From Xiphydria camelus (lineage: Eukaryota > Arthropoda > Insecta > Hymenoptera > Xiphydriidae): 64,000 bases of DNA. Position 1 is the stretch's first letter; every line of letters starts with the position of its first letter. Position numbers and translations under genes: made by a program. A model generated the notes under the pieces. The model was not told the DNA's origin and searched no databases. It was given only the letters and a program-made list of their open reading frames with translations. This document shows positions 11,797 through 24,042 of the stretch, one piece after another. The stretch spans positions 25,398,278 to 25,462,277 of the forward strand of contig OY783194.1 in NCBI GenBank assembly GCA_963678675.1, given 5' to 3'.

Positions 11797-12440
11797 TATT
11801 CAATATCATACGAAAAAGAAAATGTCCGAAAAAATAATTATTCACAAAGTTATAAGGGCGTTTCTTTCTACGGCATTGTGACGTCATCAGAACGCCAGAG
11901 AGATGCGCTTATGACAAGCAACGAGTGCAAGAGACGAAAAAGAAAAAGAAGCGTTTATTATGCTCTAGGGCGAGCCCTCTAAGAACTCACAAAGAAAGAT
12001 AAGATTACAGTAAAAATAAATGAAATAAATGAATAAGATAAGACAGCAGAATAACATAATTAAGGTAAGTTAAGTAAGATTAGCAGAAAAAATAGGCAGG
12101 ATAAGCAAATAAAGCGAGTAAGTAGGTAAAGCAAAGTGAGGAAGCGAGTATGCTGGAAAAATGAAGTAAAAAGGCTTAAGTAGGCCTAAACTAATTCAAA
12201 TCAAGACGAAAAGTAACAGAGTAACATAATATCATCAAGTAGAGGACAGACAAGACCTTGCGCAACAACCAATCGAGAAACCTATTTTTGAAAACAGCAG
12301 ATAGACTTGGAGCACGATGACATATGTAGCTACATTTTTAAATATCATTTTCCAGGTTAAAAAAGTCCGAAAATGAAACATGAAAAAATACAGGATAAAT
12401 AATTTCTTTCAAATTTTTCGAATCTGTAATAAGACAAATT
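11797..12440. repeat. one arm of a long-inverted-repeat element (GAAAAAGAAAATGTCC family)
   Basis: Shares its outer module with both arms of the element at 13049-14212 and with 58740-59420: ATACGAAAAAGAAAATGTCC, then AATAATTATTC, GCATTGTGACGTCATCAG, and GACAAGCAACGAGTGCAAG. Only one arm is present, so this is a solo or half element. It is unusually A/G-rich from 11,940 to 12,240. Confidence 0.6.
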
Positions 12441-13048
12441 TGTTTCCCACTAATTAGCAGGAAAGCCGAATTATGATCGCGCGAAAATCGATTGTTACAT
12501 GTACATGGAGAAAGTTTCGGATTAAACTGTCCCGTCTCCAGTAGTAAAAAAAAAGTATCGCCGCACAGTACTTACGCGGTGAAACGTACCCATCGAACAG
12601 TAAACGGTACTGTTACTCGCTGTGTTTTACCGCGGCCGAAGACGTTTTACCGCGCGTGACCCCGTAAATTTCGCCAAAAACCACTGCGTTGACCCTCTTT
12701 CGTCCATCGCGGACGCTAAGATTTACCGCGAGAATTTCTCCGCGACAAAGTACTCGCGCACCGGAGAGTACCTACGTATTATATATCGCGCGTCGTTCAT
12801 TAAGAAAGTGCTGGCATTGTCGTGATACGAGGAGCAAAACGCTCCCGTACACCGTGGTACAGCACCAGAGTGTTACAATATCCCTCCCTCAAGATAGGAC
12901 GCTGTGGTGACTAACCGCGACGACGAGTTTTGGAGACTACCCCCCTCACCCCTCCATCCACACCACACTGTCGCTTTATGCCTGAGCGGAGAACGAAACT
13001 AAAATTCGAAACGAGGAGTCTACGGCAATTCTGTCTTTAGATACATTT
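12441..13048. other. no gene seen; CpG-rich centre
   Basis: Short overlapping frames at 12,622-12,910 only; no recognisable protein and no convincing exon. Confidence 0.4.
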
Positions 13049-14212
13049 TCATATTTTTAAGTTTCATTTGTAGTCTGCACACAGGTATAGTATATATTCA
13101 ATGTCATATGAAAAAGAAAATATCCGAAAAAATAAGTATTTATTCGCAAAATTATAAGTGCGTTTATCTCTACACTGTAAAAAAAGTGTATTACATTTAA
13201 TACACTTGCATATTAAACTTTTAAACAATACATGATTATGAAAATGGATATACTCCGTTATGAAATTTATAAGTGCCATTTCATAAGAAAATATATCAAT
13301 TTTCATTAAAAATACAACTTTTTTTACAGGTTATGACATTGTAACGTAATCGAAAAGCCAGAGAGACAAATAGATAGAGATAAAAGCGGAGTATAAAATG
13401 CTTAAAAATAATTAATACAAGCGAGTAAATAACGAGAAAGTAAAGACGAAGAAAACTAATATAGGTAAGCTAAGTAATAAGTGAAACGCACTTATGCCAA
13501 GCAACGAGTGTGAAAGAGATAGATACAGCACGATGACGTGCTGCATTTTGAAATATCCATTTTTAGCTCAGATAAGGCCGAAAATGAGAAATGAAAAAGT
13601 AAAGGGTAAATAATTTTGTCGAAATTTGTCCAATCTACATTAAAAACGAATCAATGAGAAAACCAAATTGGCGTCGCAATTAATTCGTTCCATCGCCGAA
13701 GGTCGACCGTGCGTAAACAATAGTACTACGACGCACGACGTGCCGATACCAAAATTAATGCCGATGCCATAATACAAGGTGCGACTACGTTGCGCGTTTC
13801 AAAGCGAGCGGAAGATTACGGCGATCACGTGGTACACAAGCGATAGCGCGACAGGTATACACGTACGAACCCAGACAACGAATTCGATTCTGAAGCAATT
13901 TTTTAATCCCAGATTCGAAAAATGCGAACAAAATGATTTACCCCGTGTTTTTTCATTTTTCATTTTCGACCTTATCTGAGCTGGAAAAAATGTCTAATGC
14001 TGCTACGTCATTGTGCTATGAGTCTATCTCCCTCGCACTCGCAACTTAGCATAAGTGCGTCTCTCTGGCGTCTCAATGACATCACACAATGTTGTACAGC
14101 GAAACGCATTTATAACTCGGCGAATAATTATTTTTCCGAATATTTTCTTTTTCGTGCTATATCGAATATGTATGCAAATTACAAATTCAATTTAAAAACA
14201 TGAATATTTTTC
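13049..14212. mobile_element. about 1.16-kb element with long terminal inverted repeats
   Basis: The left arm (about 13049-13640) and right arm (about 13890-14212) are inverted copies: ATGAAAAAGAAAATATCCGA on the left mirrors TCCGAATATTTTCTTTTTCG on the right, and the CTCAGATAAGG.CGAAAATGA block near 13568 mirrors that near 13965. The unique centre is about 13650-13890. No transposase frame is visible. A small palindrome is nested in the left arm. Confidence 0.7.
13175..13330. repeat. nested small MITE
   Basis: Terminal repeats TGTAAAAAAAGT and ACTTTTTTTACA interrupt the left arm of the surrounding element; the right arm lacks the insertion. AT-rich, no coding capacity. Confidence 0.65.
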
Positions 14213-14236
14213 TTGATTTAAAGACCAAATCCAAAA

Positions 14237-14372
14237 AGTCATCCGTAGGCAGTCCATGCCTCACTTTTTGCTTATTATAGATTTCATGTTATCCAAAAGA
14301 CGACTGTTGGATAACTCGAAATCTGAGTTGTCAAAAAGTGAGACATCAGACTGCCTACCTACGGATGACTGA
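14237..14372. repeat. 136-bp palindromic MITE
   Basis: AGTCATCCGTAGGCAGTC at the left is mirrored by GACTGCCTACCTACGGATGACT at the right, with inner CTCACTTTTTG/CAAAAAGTGAG complementarity. Full hairpin potential. Confidence 0.85.
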
Positions 14373-15729
14373 AATACAGCTTTCCGGCTTCTCGTCTCGG
14401 CGGCTGCGTCATTCCTATCCGCACAGAATGCCGCACAGAATGCTACATACATAGGTACATTCGTACATCGGTATTTCCAATGAAGCATCGCCTCCTCCCC
14501 TTCGCACTCCCTTAATCCAGATATGTGTACCTACTTACCCGGCCATATATACGAATGGCACAAAATTTCCTGACGTATCGGGGAAACGTGCCCGCAATAT
14601 CGCAACGCCCTCGGACAATGTATCGCGTAGCGCGCACACGGCTACGCCCGGCGCGATACGCTTTTGAAATATACGTCTCGCGGCCGCTCTGCAATTCCGT
14701 GGAAACATTTCCGCGTCCGAAACTCTCGCGGTGCACCGCGGGGATGGGATGTGAAGGAAAGAAGAGCGCCCGCGCGCTCGATCTGTATGCGAGCGGGAGC
14801 GCGTGGTGGGGCGGACCAAATCCAGCGAGTAGAGGGGAAAACAAAATTCTCGAAGGCATAACGCGAGTTTAGAGATTGTTCGTCGAGTTATTCGTTCTCG
14901 AGAATTCGCGAATTTCATACTCTCGGCGCTCGCTTAACACGGCGATAAATTTGTAATTGAGAAAGGAGAACGAACGACGTTGTATTCAATGGCGCGCTCC
15001 GAAAATTTAACGGCGCGTTAAAATTTCAGCGCGCGAAGCGTGCGTTGAACGCGATACCGACGCGCTTTAGTTCGCTCTCGTTTCGCCGATATTAAACTTC
15101 ACCCGAGTTTATTGTCACCCGACTCGGGCGTTCGATTTTGTTGCACGTATATACATACGCGTATCTGGATCTACCTACCCGGAGTTCGTATCAATTCGTC
15201 GGGTGATGGAAATCAAGTCGAAAAAGGGGAAGATTAATTGGGAAACCGCGTCACGCGTGTGATCTCTCGAAAACACCTGCGCGACAACGGCTTGCTAATC
15301 TCGGATATCGGTGGGGCGTTAAGTAAGTCACGGTGAGTAACGGATACGTTTACGCGACGTGGTTACGTGTGCACGTGCGTGTATATATACGCTCGCGCGC
15401 CTCTCCGAATTCGAACGACGCGGATTGTATTGCGAAAGGCGGCCTTTACGCGCGCCCAGATCCAACCGGAATATTTTACTCTCCAAGCGCGAGCAGCGTG
15501 CGACGTACGTATCCGCTAGGCGTACCGTTGGCGTGAAAAATAAGACGAAACGAAAGGCGAAGTTCGTACGGAATATTTCCCTTTACGGAAGCATGCGCAT
15601 ATAGTGGAACGTGTCCGTTAGAGGCTTCCCATCCCGGTGGCGCGAATGGTAGGCGAACTTAAGTTCGTTACGGTTATCGCTAGACGTATAAAGGGGCTGC
15701 GAGGGAAAGAAGTACGGGAGAAAAATCTG
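14373..15729. other. CpG-rich island, no confident exon
   Basis: Long overlapping open frames on both strands between 14,512 and 14,918 mirror one another. They reflect CpG-rich DNA with few stops rather than one gene. No domain recognised. Confidence 0.4.
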
Positions 15730-15990
15730 CAATGAGAAAAATAACTTGGTCAATCAAACCAAAATTCTGGAGACGATGACCAAACCATTTCGTCAAATAT
15801 GGATCCTCCATCTGTTTGGATAAACTGCTCACTGTTTGGTTAGAATAATTAAACATTTGGTTGAAATAACTAAAAGTTTGGTTGTAACAACTTGATGTTC
15901 GATTCGACTGACCAGTATTTTCGTTAAAATAACTAAACGCGTTTGATTAAATGTGTTTTGTCATTTTAACCTAATTATTTTTCTCGGTGT
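15730..15990. repeat. MITE with GAGAAAAATAA ends
   Basis: Left end TGAGAAAAATAACTTGGT and right end ATTATTTTTCTCGGTGT are imperfect complements. The interior repeats TTTGGTT-type words. It resembles the CACTGAGAAA family seen at 22974, 38818, 41197 and 45537. Confidence 0.55.
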
Positions 15991-16269
15991 ATACGCGTAT
16001 AGAGAGAATCGCGTGGAATATATTTCCCGTATTTCTCTCTTTCTCGTAAAAACGCGAAATTTTTCTTTGATAAAGATTAAGTAGCTTCTTCCGTAAGATT
16101 CAAATCATCACAGCCGCGTGTAAAGCATCCCGAGAAGTTTTCCGAACGCCTTTTTTCTCTTTTCGCGTCTTACGTAATCAAATTATAATCTTTCGCACTT
16201 CTCAAGAATTAGGTCGAAGTAAAAGTTAAATTGAAGCGAGGTATCGAACGAAGGACTGTTGAGATTTAC

Positions 16270-16309
<40 letters not shown>

Positions 16310-16360
16310 AAGGAGGGGAGAACAACCTCTCTGTGCACGCACCGAAAGTACCGCGAGAGT
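15991..16360. other. no gene; (GA)n microsatellite at about 16,271-16,304
   Basis: Simple repeat of AG dinucleotides, flanked by ordinary AT-rich DNA. Confidence 0.7.
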
Positions 16361-16569
16361 GTGCTTGAAGCTACGAACGTTCATTTGAATGAGAAATGTT
16401 GACTTTAAGAGACCATGGCCAATATTGAGTTTATTGATTATTTGATATATAGAGGCATTCTTGCGAACTAAGGCGACTATTGAAAATAAAGTGATCGATA
16501 AACTCAATATTGCCATGTGGTCGTCTAAAGTCGAAATTTGTCAGTCAAACGAACGTTCGAAGCTTCAGG
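16361..16569. repeat. about 210-bp palindromic MITE
   Basis: GAACGTTCATTTGAATGAGA... on the left mirrors ...GTCAGTCAAACGAACGTTC on the right. The inner arms share CAATATTGAGTTTA at about 16421 and its complement at about 16499. Hairpin-forming, non-coding. Confidence 0.75.
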
Positions 16570-16850
16570 TGCATCCGTGAAAGACACTTCCGAGCGCCCG
16601 ATAAAATCTACAGGATATGTAGTCATTAGGGATAATAAGTTTCCCTGATATTTCCATGATTTTAAAGCGAGATCGTTGTATAATACTTTTTCATGATCGT
16701 ACCTGTGATGCTTTAAGTGTTTATACAGAATTTTGTGCTGAAATAAAAATAAATTTTTGTTTCAATAATGCCAAAAGTAATTCTCATTGTTCCCTGTCAT
16801 CCATTGATCTCATTCGCGGCCATTAATGCGAAACTTATTGACCACGCTTC

Positions 16851-17558
16851 CCAGATAGACTTGTATGATCGTCACAATGTTCGTACAAACTACAATAATT
16901 GTTCGAAAGTCTACGTCTATTTTGCTCAATGAGTTTAGAAAAATAATTGTTCAAAAAATTGTTAAATTTACATTATAATGTGATTCAAATTAATAACTGC
17001 ATTTATTACAGCAACACATTTACGAAAAAATGTGCACATACATTGAATAAATATTTAGCATTTTATTTGTCCTAGCAACGACGTACGTGCTCCACACGTA
17101 CTTTTCGTTTACGTGTCATTACTTAATCACACGCATTTCTATACTTTGATGATTGGCAAACGTCATTCACTCATGCTTTCAAGATTCTAAATTCGAGATA
17201 GTGAATTCAGCTAATAAAATTCACAGAAAAGTGAGATTCATTATTACATGTAATTTGATAATTAGCGAACGTCAGTTATGTACTCTTCACGCTTTCGAAA
17301 TTGGAGATAGCAATATGAAATAGGCCAATAAAATTCATAGAAACGTGGCTTCACTTTTCGTAAATACCAGCCAATGAGAATGTAGAGAAGGGTCTTACGT
17401 GACATATCCTTTTCACGAATGGACTGGTTTGAAATCATTTAATGACATAAATATATGTACTTGTGCTCAATGATGACTCATTGAGCACAACCCTGAATCA
17501 TCGGATGAGCTGATACTTCCTAAAATTGCTCTAGAATTTACGTACATTTGTCTATCTG
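16851..17558. repeat. CCAGATAGAC-ended element with an internal insertion
   Basis: Starts CCAGATAGACTTGTATGATC and ends TTGTCTATCTG. Compared with the 289-bp copy at 30688-30976, it carries about 350 extra bases between about 17075 and 17425. That insert is itself an imperfect duplication: GGCAAACGTCATTCACTCATG and AGCGAACGTCAGTTATGTAC each introduce a similar block of about 100 bp. Confidence 0.7.
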
Positions 17559-18093
17559 TATTCTAACGTATCCTGCGTCCAGGGATCGTATAAATATTAT
17601 TATAATAAATATTTTCCATAGTTCTCTCCACGACATTCCCATGATATTTCCTTATACAAGAAAATCTCATAATGTTTCCATGACCTCCACGATTTCCATG
17701 ATCGCTATAAACACCCTGATCTACGACCTCTGTAACGTTAAGCCAGAGGGTAGGTACCTACACGCGTAGGCGCAACCGCGCGACGGCCTCTCGTCGTACA
17801 AAAGACGCGAATCGCGTAATTTCCCATTTCTGCGTCCTAAAGCGGCTTAATACGCGTGAGAAGATCGCAGCTGCTGATGCGCGTACCACGCGGTATATAA
17901 TAGATGTTTACAAGGGTTCCATCTCGGCGGTCGATGCAAAATTATTTCGACGGTCAGGTCACCGAGTTGATACGACGTTCGATCAACGAACCTTCTCTTC
18001 GCGGCCGAAACGATCTCCCCGCGGAGCCAGAGCGTACGTTTTTCGAGATTACTCGCAATTACCGGGCCGTGAGTCACGAGCAGAGTGGCGTAA
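17559..18093. other. no gene seen
   Basis: Short CpG-rich stretch leading into the TAA-flanked transposon; no exon supported. Confidence 0.4.
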
Positions 18094-19177
18094 CAGCCCG
18101 TTCACACGATACGGTTTTTTCCCGTTTCGGTATTTTACCGAATCCGTTTTTTTACCGTGTGCTGCAGTGGCGCATACATTTAAATGGGCGCGTTCACACG
18201 GTACGTCTTCGAAACTCATACGGCAATTTCACCGATTCGGTCGCGACTGACGTTCGGTTTTGTCACCGAAAACCGAATGGCCGGATTCGGTAAAATAACC
18301 GAATCGGTCGCTAGTGGCAATGTGGTTTGCATGGAAGTGTTCAGACGGGATAGTTTTCGTACGATACGGCTCGTGCATGGCCGGGTGATGGCGCGAGAGC
18401 CCGAAACGGGTCGTGTTCACACGATACGGTTTTTTCCCGTTTCGGTAAATTCACCGAATCGGTTTTTTACCGTGTGCTGCAGTGGCGCATACATTTAAAT
18501 GGGCGCGTTCACACGATACGTCTTCGAAACTCATACGGCAATTTCACCGATTCGGTCGCGACTGACATTCGGTCTTGTCACTGAAAACCGAATGGCCCGA
18601 TTCGGGAAAATAATCAAATCGGTTGCTAGTGGCAATGTTTATGCATCGAAGTGTTCAGACAGGATAGTTTTCGTACTGATAGGTCTCGTGCATGGCCGGG
18701 TGATGGCGCGACAATAAACAATGATTTTAACCCTTTTAGTGCCGGACGACGATATATCGTCGTTCTCTGTACTTGCGAAAAGTGCCAGCGACGATATATC
18801 GTTGCGTATGCGATGGCGCCATGTTCTTCGCATTACGAGAAAGCTCTATCTGAAAATAAATTTATAAGACGTTATAAGCGGTCTAATAACATTGCAAAGT
18901 AATGTAATAAAAATTGTTTTTGAGTATCCTTTGCATTCGCTCGAGCGGCACTGTTTCGACGCCCGGGTGATTGGTTGACACGTCCACTCGACGTGTGCGA
19001 AACACTTGCCAGAGCCGTAGCCGAGATAGGTATAGTGTCAGGGGGCTGACCGATTCGGTAGAATTTTACCGAAACGGTGAAAAACCGCAACGTATGAACG
19101 GACTGTTCGGTAAAATTACCGAAACGGTGAAAAACCGCATCGTGTGAACGAAAAAACCGTATCGTGTGAACGGGCTG
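18094..19177. mobile_element. 1,084-bp element with TAA target duplication, PIF/Harbinger-like by target site
   Basis: Flanked by TAA at 18091-18093 and 19178-19180, with terminal repeats CAGCCCGTTCACACGATACG. The subterminal regions are built from repeated modules (TTCACACGATACGG, CCGTTTCGGTAA, ACCGAATCGG), including a duplicated left block of about 390 bp (18168 and 18483). A central motif CGACGATATATCGTCG is self-complementary. A second copy lies inverted at 56999-57940 with the same TAA duplication. A 3-bp TWA duplication is typical of PIF/Harbinger; no transposase is visible, so the superfamily call is inference. Confidence 0.75.
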
Positions 19178-19180
19178 TAA

Positions 19181-19667
19181 CGTACGCGCGTTATACACGA
19201 TTCCACCCACATCCCCTCTTCCTCTCTCTACTCTTTGTACTCGCGCGCAAGGAACTGTGCTGCAGCAGCCCGCAGCAGTACCACAACTCGGATAGATGCG
19301 TAGCCAGCAGGTGCCCCTCTCGTTACCGCCATTATTGTTTCCAATACGACGCAGTTTACAACTCCCGTTCCTATATCGATTTAATCGCTATCGGCCGATA
19401 AAGAACGATCGATCGCCCCTGCGACCAAACTCGAACCGTTTAAGGTATCAATTCATGGCGACACTCGACGCTTATTTTCAGCGCCAAATAGATCACGTGA
19501 TCAAAATTATTCGGAAATAAGCAGTTCATATTTTACGAAATTCATTTTTGACAATTTCCATTATTCGAATAACAAAATGTAGGTAAAGTATCAACTGCTT
19601 ATTCGCGAATAAACCTGGTCACCGATAATACCTAGTAATCAACAAACTATACATTGGCCATGATCTC
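19181..19667. other. no gene seen
   Basis: CpG-rich then AT-rich sequence with a weak hairpin around 19,504-19,610 (AATTATTCGGAATAAGCAG and its mirror). Short frames only. Confidence 0.4.
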
Positions 19668-19671
19668 TTAA

Positions 19672-20401
19672 GGGGGTATTCTTGTGTAAACGGTGAAAAA
19701 AAAATCGAAACAAATTTTTCTCGCTTAATCGCTTCTATAACATCTCTAAAAGACGTGTGAGAGGATTTTTCAAAATTCAAAGTCGTTGAAAAGTTACAGA
19801 TGTTTATAGTGGCAGACGCGCCACTTGTGTTGCGTATAGTCTAATTTTCAAAGACGTTTTTCTCGAAACTACATTTTGTAAATTGATTGCCACGATATCT
19901 CAAAAACTATTCAACCGATTACGCTGAAATTTTTATGATATCTTCGGTACATCCACAGTTGTAGCCCGAACTAGAATCATTGTTATATTTGTCATAGTTT
20001 TTTTGTTTTTAACTCAAATATTCGAAAAAAATGACAAAAATCAGAATTCAATAATATTCAAAACTCCACCAGAAGTGCAATTTTTTATATTTTGACTTCA
20101 TTCTAGTTCAGGCTGTAGCCAAAGGTCTACAGATTAGAATGACGTATTATTTTTGAGTTTTAGGTCAGGAGAACAATCGGAATCATGGCAACCATCAATG
20201 AACTTGTTTTTTACTTGTGTATAGTTACAGCACTGTAAAGCTTATTAAAATTCGATATTTCAAAGCCGCAAAATTTGAAATGGTCGTTACATTGTCAATA
20301 AATATATAGTAAGAATTTCAAGATGTTATCTTTTTCAGGTTCACCACAATAAATTCTCGAAAAAGTGGTTAAAAAGACCGATGTTACACAAGAATACCCC
20401 C
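19672..20401. mobile_element. 730-bp TTAA-flanked element, piggyBac-like by target site
   Basis: TTAA at 19668-19671 and 20402-20405, with perfect 17-bp terminal repeats GGGGGTATTCTTGTGTA / TACACAAGAATACCCCC (one-base variation at the inner end). No transposase frame. The TTAA duplication points to piggyBac; the rest is inference. Confidence 0.8.
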
Positions 20402-20405
20402 TTAA

Positions 20406-20960
20406 AGTCGTAATTTTTCGTTCAATGAACGTTCGAAACTTTAGGTACATGAGTCAATTAGGATCAGGCCTAGTTCGAAATAGCGAAAGTTTTGATAATA
20501 GAACAGTCATGATAGGTGAAACGATGTTCCACAACGCGAGAGTATTTGTACAGTTATAAACTTGTCCATAGAAATGCAGGGCTCTCAACCAGTCAGATGT
20601 TAAAAAATAGTGGATTTCAATGACCCTTTATTTGAAGAAAATTATCAAAAAAATACCTATCTTTCCCCATTTGAGCATTACGAGGGGATAAGAAAAAACG
20701 GCCCAATGGTACTTGTAATAGATTCAGTAGTTTCAAGAAAATAATATTGAAAGAAAATTATTGAGATTTATCGCGCGTAATGGAAATAATTTATTTTCCT
20801 AAGACCACATGGAAATTATGAGATATAGAAGATAAGAAATTTAATCCCTCTTTAACGAACAAATACCTCGACGAACCTTTTCTCATATTACAAGAAACAC
20901 GACAACGATACCGACTGCTCGTTACGAGCCATCATAACGATTTATAGAATCTGGGAACTA

Positions 20961-21001
<41 letters not shown>

Positions 21002-22973
21002 GTCTCAACACTGCGAATTCATACAAATTGCTACAGCGTTTTAGCAACGCGACGGGAAGATATTTTGAAATTGTTTGACGAATCAAGGAGCGAAATCTTA
21101 AAAATCACTTAATGACTTAAAAATAAGTTACTTTCTACTGACTTCATTGAAAAAAAATGACTAATCATTTAAGAAATGACTAAATGGGAGCCTTGGAAAT
21201 GTGTCCTCTGTACAAACTCTTAAAAATCAACTTAAATCTCAGCGCTACTGGATGACTGTAAAAATTGCTGTTTTTTTGCGTATACCTTTATACGCGAGAG
21301 AGCCGCGCGAACGGTTGTTCCTCCGTTCTCGCGCGGTACACGACACGTAGTCGCAGCAGAAAAAAGATTCGCTCCTAGTTGATAATGCGTAGACATCGCG
21401 CGCGTGGCATCACCGAATGTAAACAACGTACGCGTCGCACGCAACCATAAACTCGTCCGCGTGTGTACGAGGGGAACGCGAATTTTTTCCCGAAACCGAC
21501 ACCCGATCGAACGCGAGATCTGGCAACGGCGCGGCCGCAGCAGCCGATCCGGCTGCACGCGAAGAACGACGAACAAGAGAGAAAGAGAAAGAGGAGAGTG
21601 AGAGAGAGAAAGAGAGACAGGTTGAAAGAGCGAGAATGTAATTCCGAACTCTAATTTCCCCGAAGGCAATTGCCAATCGACATGACGTAACGAAGCGGCG
21701 AACACGCGCTCGCGCAGGACAATGAGTCTGTTAGAATTTCCTCGATATATCAACCTTCCCTCCCCGGCTCCTCCCACGTCGACACGCGAGGGAAGAGCGC
21801 CCGGATAACTCGCGTCGTGCGCGAACTGTCAATTCTAAAGTTTCACGTCCCTCCGTCGCAGTTCGCGCGAGCCGATGCTACGCGCACCTCCGACCGATAC
21901 GTCGTTACCTCGTCTAGTATACTCGTATAATCATAGACTTTTAATAAGTCTATGCGTCTAATAATCATCGGGAGCGAACTTCCGCGCGAGTAATCGCGCA
22001 CCGGTGTGCGTATGCGCTACTCGCGAGTCCTACGCGAGCGGCCAGCATCAACAGGTCCGACTCAGTATACGTCTACGCGAGAGAGGGAAGAGGAAGGAGC
22101 GAGAGTGGCACAGGTACCTCGGTTTTTCAGGTAAGAGGCTCCGGGAGATTTCTCCTTGAAATTCACTGCGTACTTCAAAGCGCCCTCGCTGCCATCCTGG
22201 GCTCTACTCGCCGTTTGAACCCGCTGGTTTGTTGCCTCTGCCGAGGGAAGGGGGGGGGGGCACACTTCAGTCCACTCCGCACATCATCACTGACACACCA
22301 AAAACCTCCGCCGCCGCCGCCGACGCCGCTGCGGGCACCGTGTGCGCGAGCGCGCGCGTGCGAATAACGCGTGAGACGCGAAAGAAAAGCGAGGGAATAA
22401 ACTTCGAAACACTTCCAACAAACTGTACGAAATCACCGCGGGAATGCCACTACTGCCGGGCGACCTCACTCTGGACGGAAGCTACCACCACTCCGCGTGC
22501 CGACCACGCAGTCAACGGTGCGCGTCACTACTGAATGCCGACTGGCGTTTAGCGGACCGCTAAGCTCCAGTGTCGCGACGCCACTCTCCGCTTCGTAACG
22601 CCGGAGCGTTCGGATGAAGCACCACTGGATTCGACCGTACGCGCATGCGCGATACACCTGCGCGATTACCTGTGCCGCCGTTGCTGCTGACCGTTCGAAT
22701 ATTGGAGGAAGCGGACGCGATGTTCCGTGGAATAAACCCATTATCCGGGGTAAAATAATTCGGTCTTTCAAAGTCGTTGGAAAGAAAGACTCGAGAGAGA
22801 CTCGAGTCTCGGGGTTTCTTATAGATCTCTCTGGCCGCAGGACGATCGAGAGGATCTCCGTATACTCGTCAGTCTATATCGGAATCGGAACCACGCGCAT
22901 GTAAATTATCGTCCCAGCGATAATCGTTAGAACTCCTGCAGTATATTGTAATAATTGTAAATGTTAAAATGTA
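20406..22973. other. no confident gene; (GA)n at about 20,963-20,995 and CpG-rich island about 21,250-22,900
   Basis: The 3' part is one of the strongest CpG-rich blocks here and may be a promoter or 5' exon region. A 181-residue open frame on - (21232-21777) is dominated by serine/arginine/leucine low complexity from (GA)n tracts. A possible 125-bp exon on - (22119-22243) is treated under findings. Sequence around 21190-21260 resembles part of the MITE at 40959-41167. Confidence 0.4.
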
Positions 22974-23195
22974 CACTGAGAAAACAATTCGTTTGATCGA
23001 AATAAACGTGTTTTTGGATAGTCCTGAGGAGACGTTTATTCGATTTGAATGAATACCAATTTGATCGAAATAATATTTAATTTAATTAATAATATTTATA
23101 CACATTCAATCGATATTCATTCTAATTGAGCAAATATGTTCTTACGGTTCCTGGAAAACACGTTTAATTCACTCGAATAATTTGTTTTCTTGGTG
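22974..23195. repeat. 222-bp MITE, CACTGAGAAA family
   Basis: Ends CACTGAGAAAACAA and TTGTTTTCTTGGTG, with possible TA duplications on both sides. Arms are complementary through ATTCGTTTGATCGAAATAAA and TTTATTCGATT-type blocks. Related copies are at 38818-39050, 41197-41716 and 45537-45747. Confidence 0.8.
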
Positions 23196-23639
23196 TACCC
23201 GGGATAAAATAATTCATTCTTTTAAGTCGCCCAAGGGAGATTCGAAAAAGACTTGAGTCTCAGTCTCTCAAAGATCTCTCTCATGATACTGAGCGAGACT
23301 GTCGAAAGTCTGTAGTCGCTTACAGTCTCTCGTAGAGATTGAAGTCTCTGAACTGTTTGGCTCATACGATTCGAAGACTCTAATTTCTTATCGGAGATTC
23401 TATACGTTAAATTTTAATCATAGCAAGAGACTGCGAAAGAATGAGAGGCTGTAGAAGACTTCAGCCTTTCGATTGTTTGTTTAAAAAAATTGCTTATTTA
23501 ATATCTTTTTAGAGATCCAGCGAGACGCTCAGGAGACTAGAACACATTGCAGAGACGGTAAGAGACGGTGACAGACTCTTCAAAGACTGGCAAAGACTCT
23601 CGGAAACTTTGAAAGACTTAATTATTTGATCCTGGGTAC
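23194..23639. repeat. about 446-bp element rich in GAGACT words
   Basis: Ends GTACCCGGGATAAAATAATT and AATTATTTGATCCTGGGTAC are inverted copies. The interior is a dense, irregular run of GAGACT/AGTCTC words on both strands. A partial relative starts near 22735 (ATCCGGGGTAAAATAATTCG). No coding capacity. Confidence 0.65.
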
Positions 23640-23781
23640 AAAATGAAAAGAATAACGAATAAGAAATAAGAAAAAAGATTCCGACTGATTGGAATCTTGT
23701 TCCTTATTTCTTGTTCCATATAACGCCTTTCTGTAATTGGTTGAGAAATCCTTATTTCTTACATCTTATTTCTGATTCCTT

Positions 23782-24042
23782 TAAAGTCTAGTCTATGCTT
23801 AGGTCCTAATCCCAAGATTTCAATGCAACTGGTTCACGATAGGCTGTTAGTCTCACTTCTTAACTTAACTCTAAAAAATTGCTGATTCTTAACTTTAATG
23901 TCCTAAAAATGAAATAGCGCATGCAATTCAAGGGAAGTTCGTATAGAACTAAAGGTAGACGTAAAACCATTGTTAAAACGACCAATCGTTAGAATAAATC
24001 TGGGACAAAGATAGGATTAGAACCTAAGCATAAGCCAGGCTT
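23782..24042. repeat. GCTTAGGT-ended MITE
   Basis: Left end CTATGCTTAGGTCCTAATCC is mirrored by GGATTAGAACCTAAGCATA at the right. A partial copy is at 3479-3620. Directly 5', 23640-23781 holds an imperfect palindrome around AAGATTCCGACTGATTGG. Confidence 0.7.

Noticed and set aside
18184..18717. Repeated open frames starting MGAFTRYVFETHTAISPIRS
   Set aside because: The same frame recurs because the subterminal module of the TAA-flanked transposon is duplicated; it also appears in inverted orientation at 57,460-57,980. No real protein.
21232..21777. 181-residue open frame on -
   Set aside because: Much of it is the translation of (GA)n/(CT)n tracts (SLSLSHSPLSLS-like) inside a CpG-rich island, with no domain or splice support.
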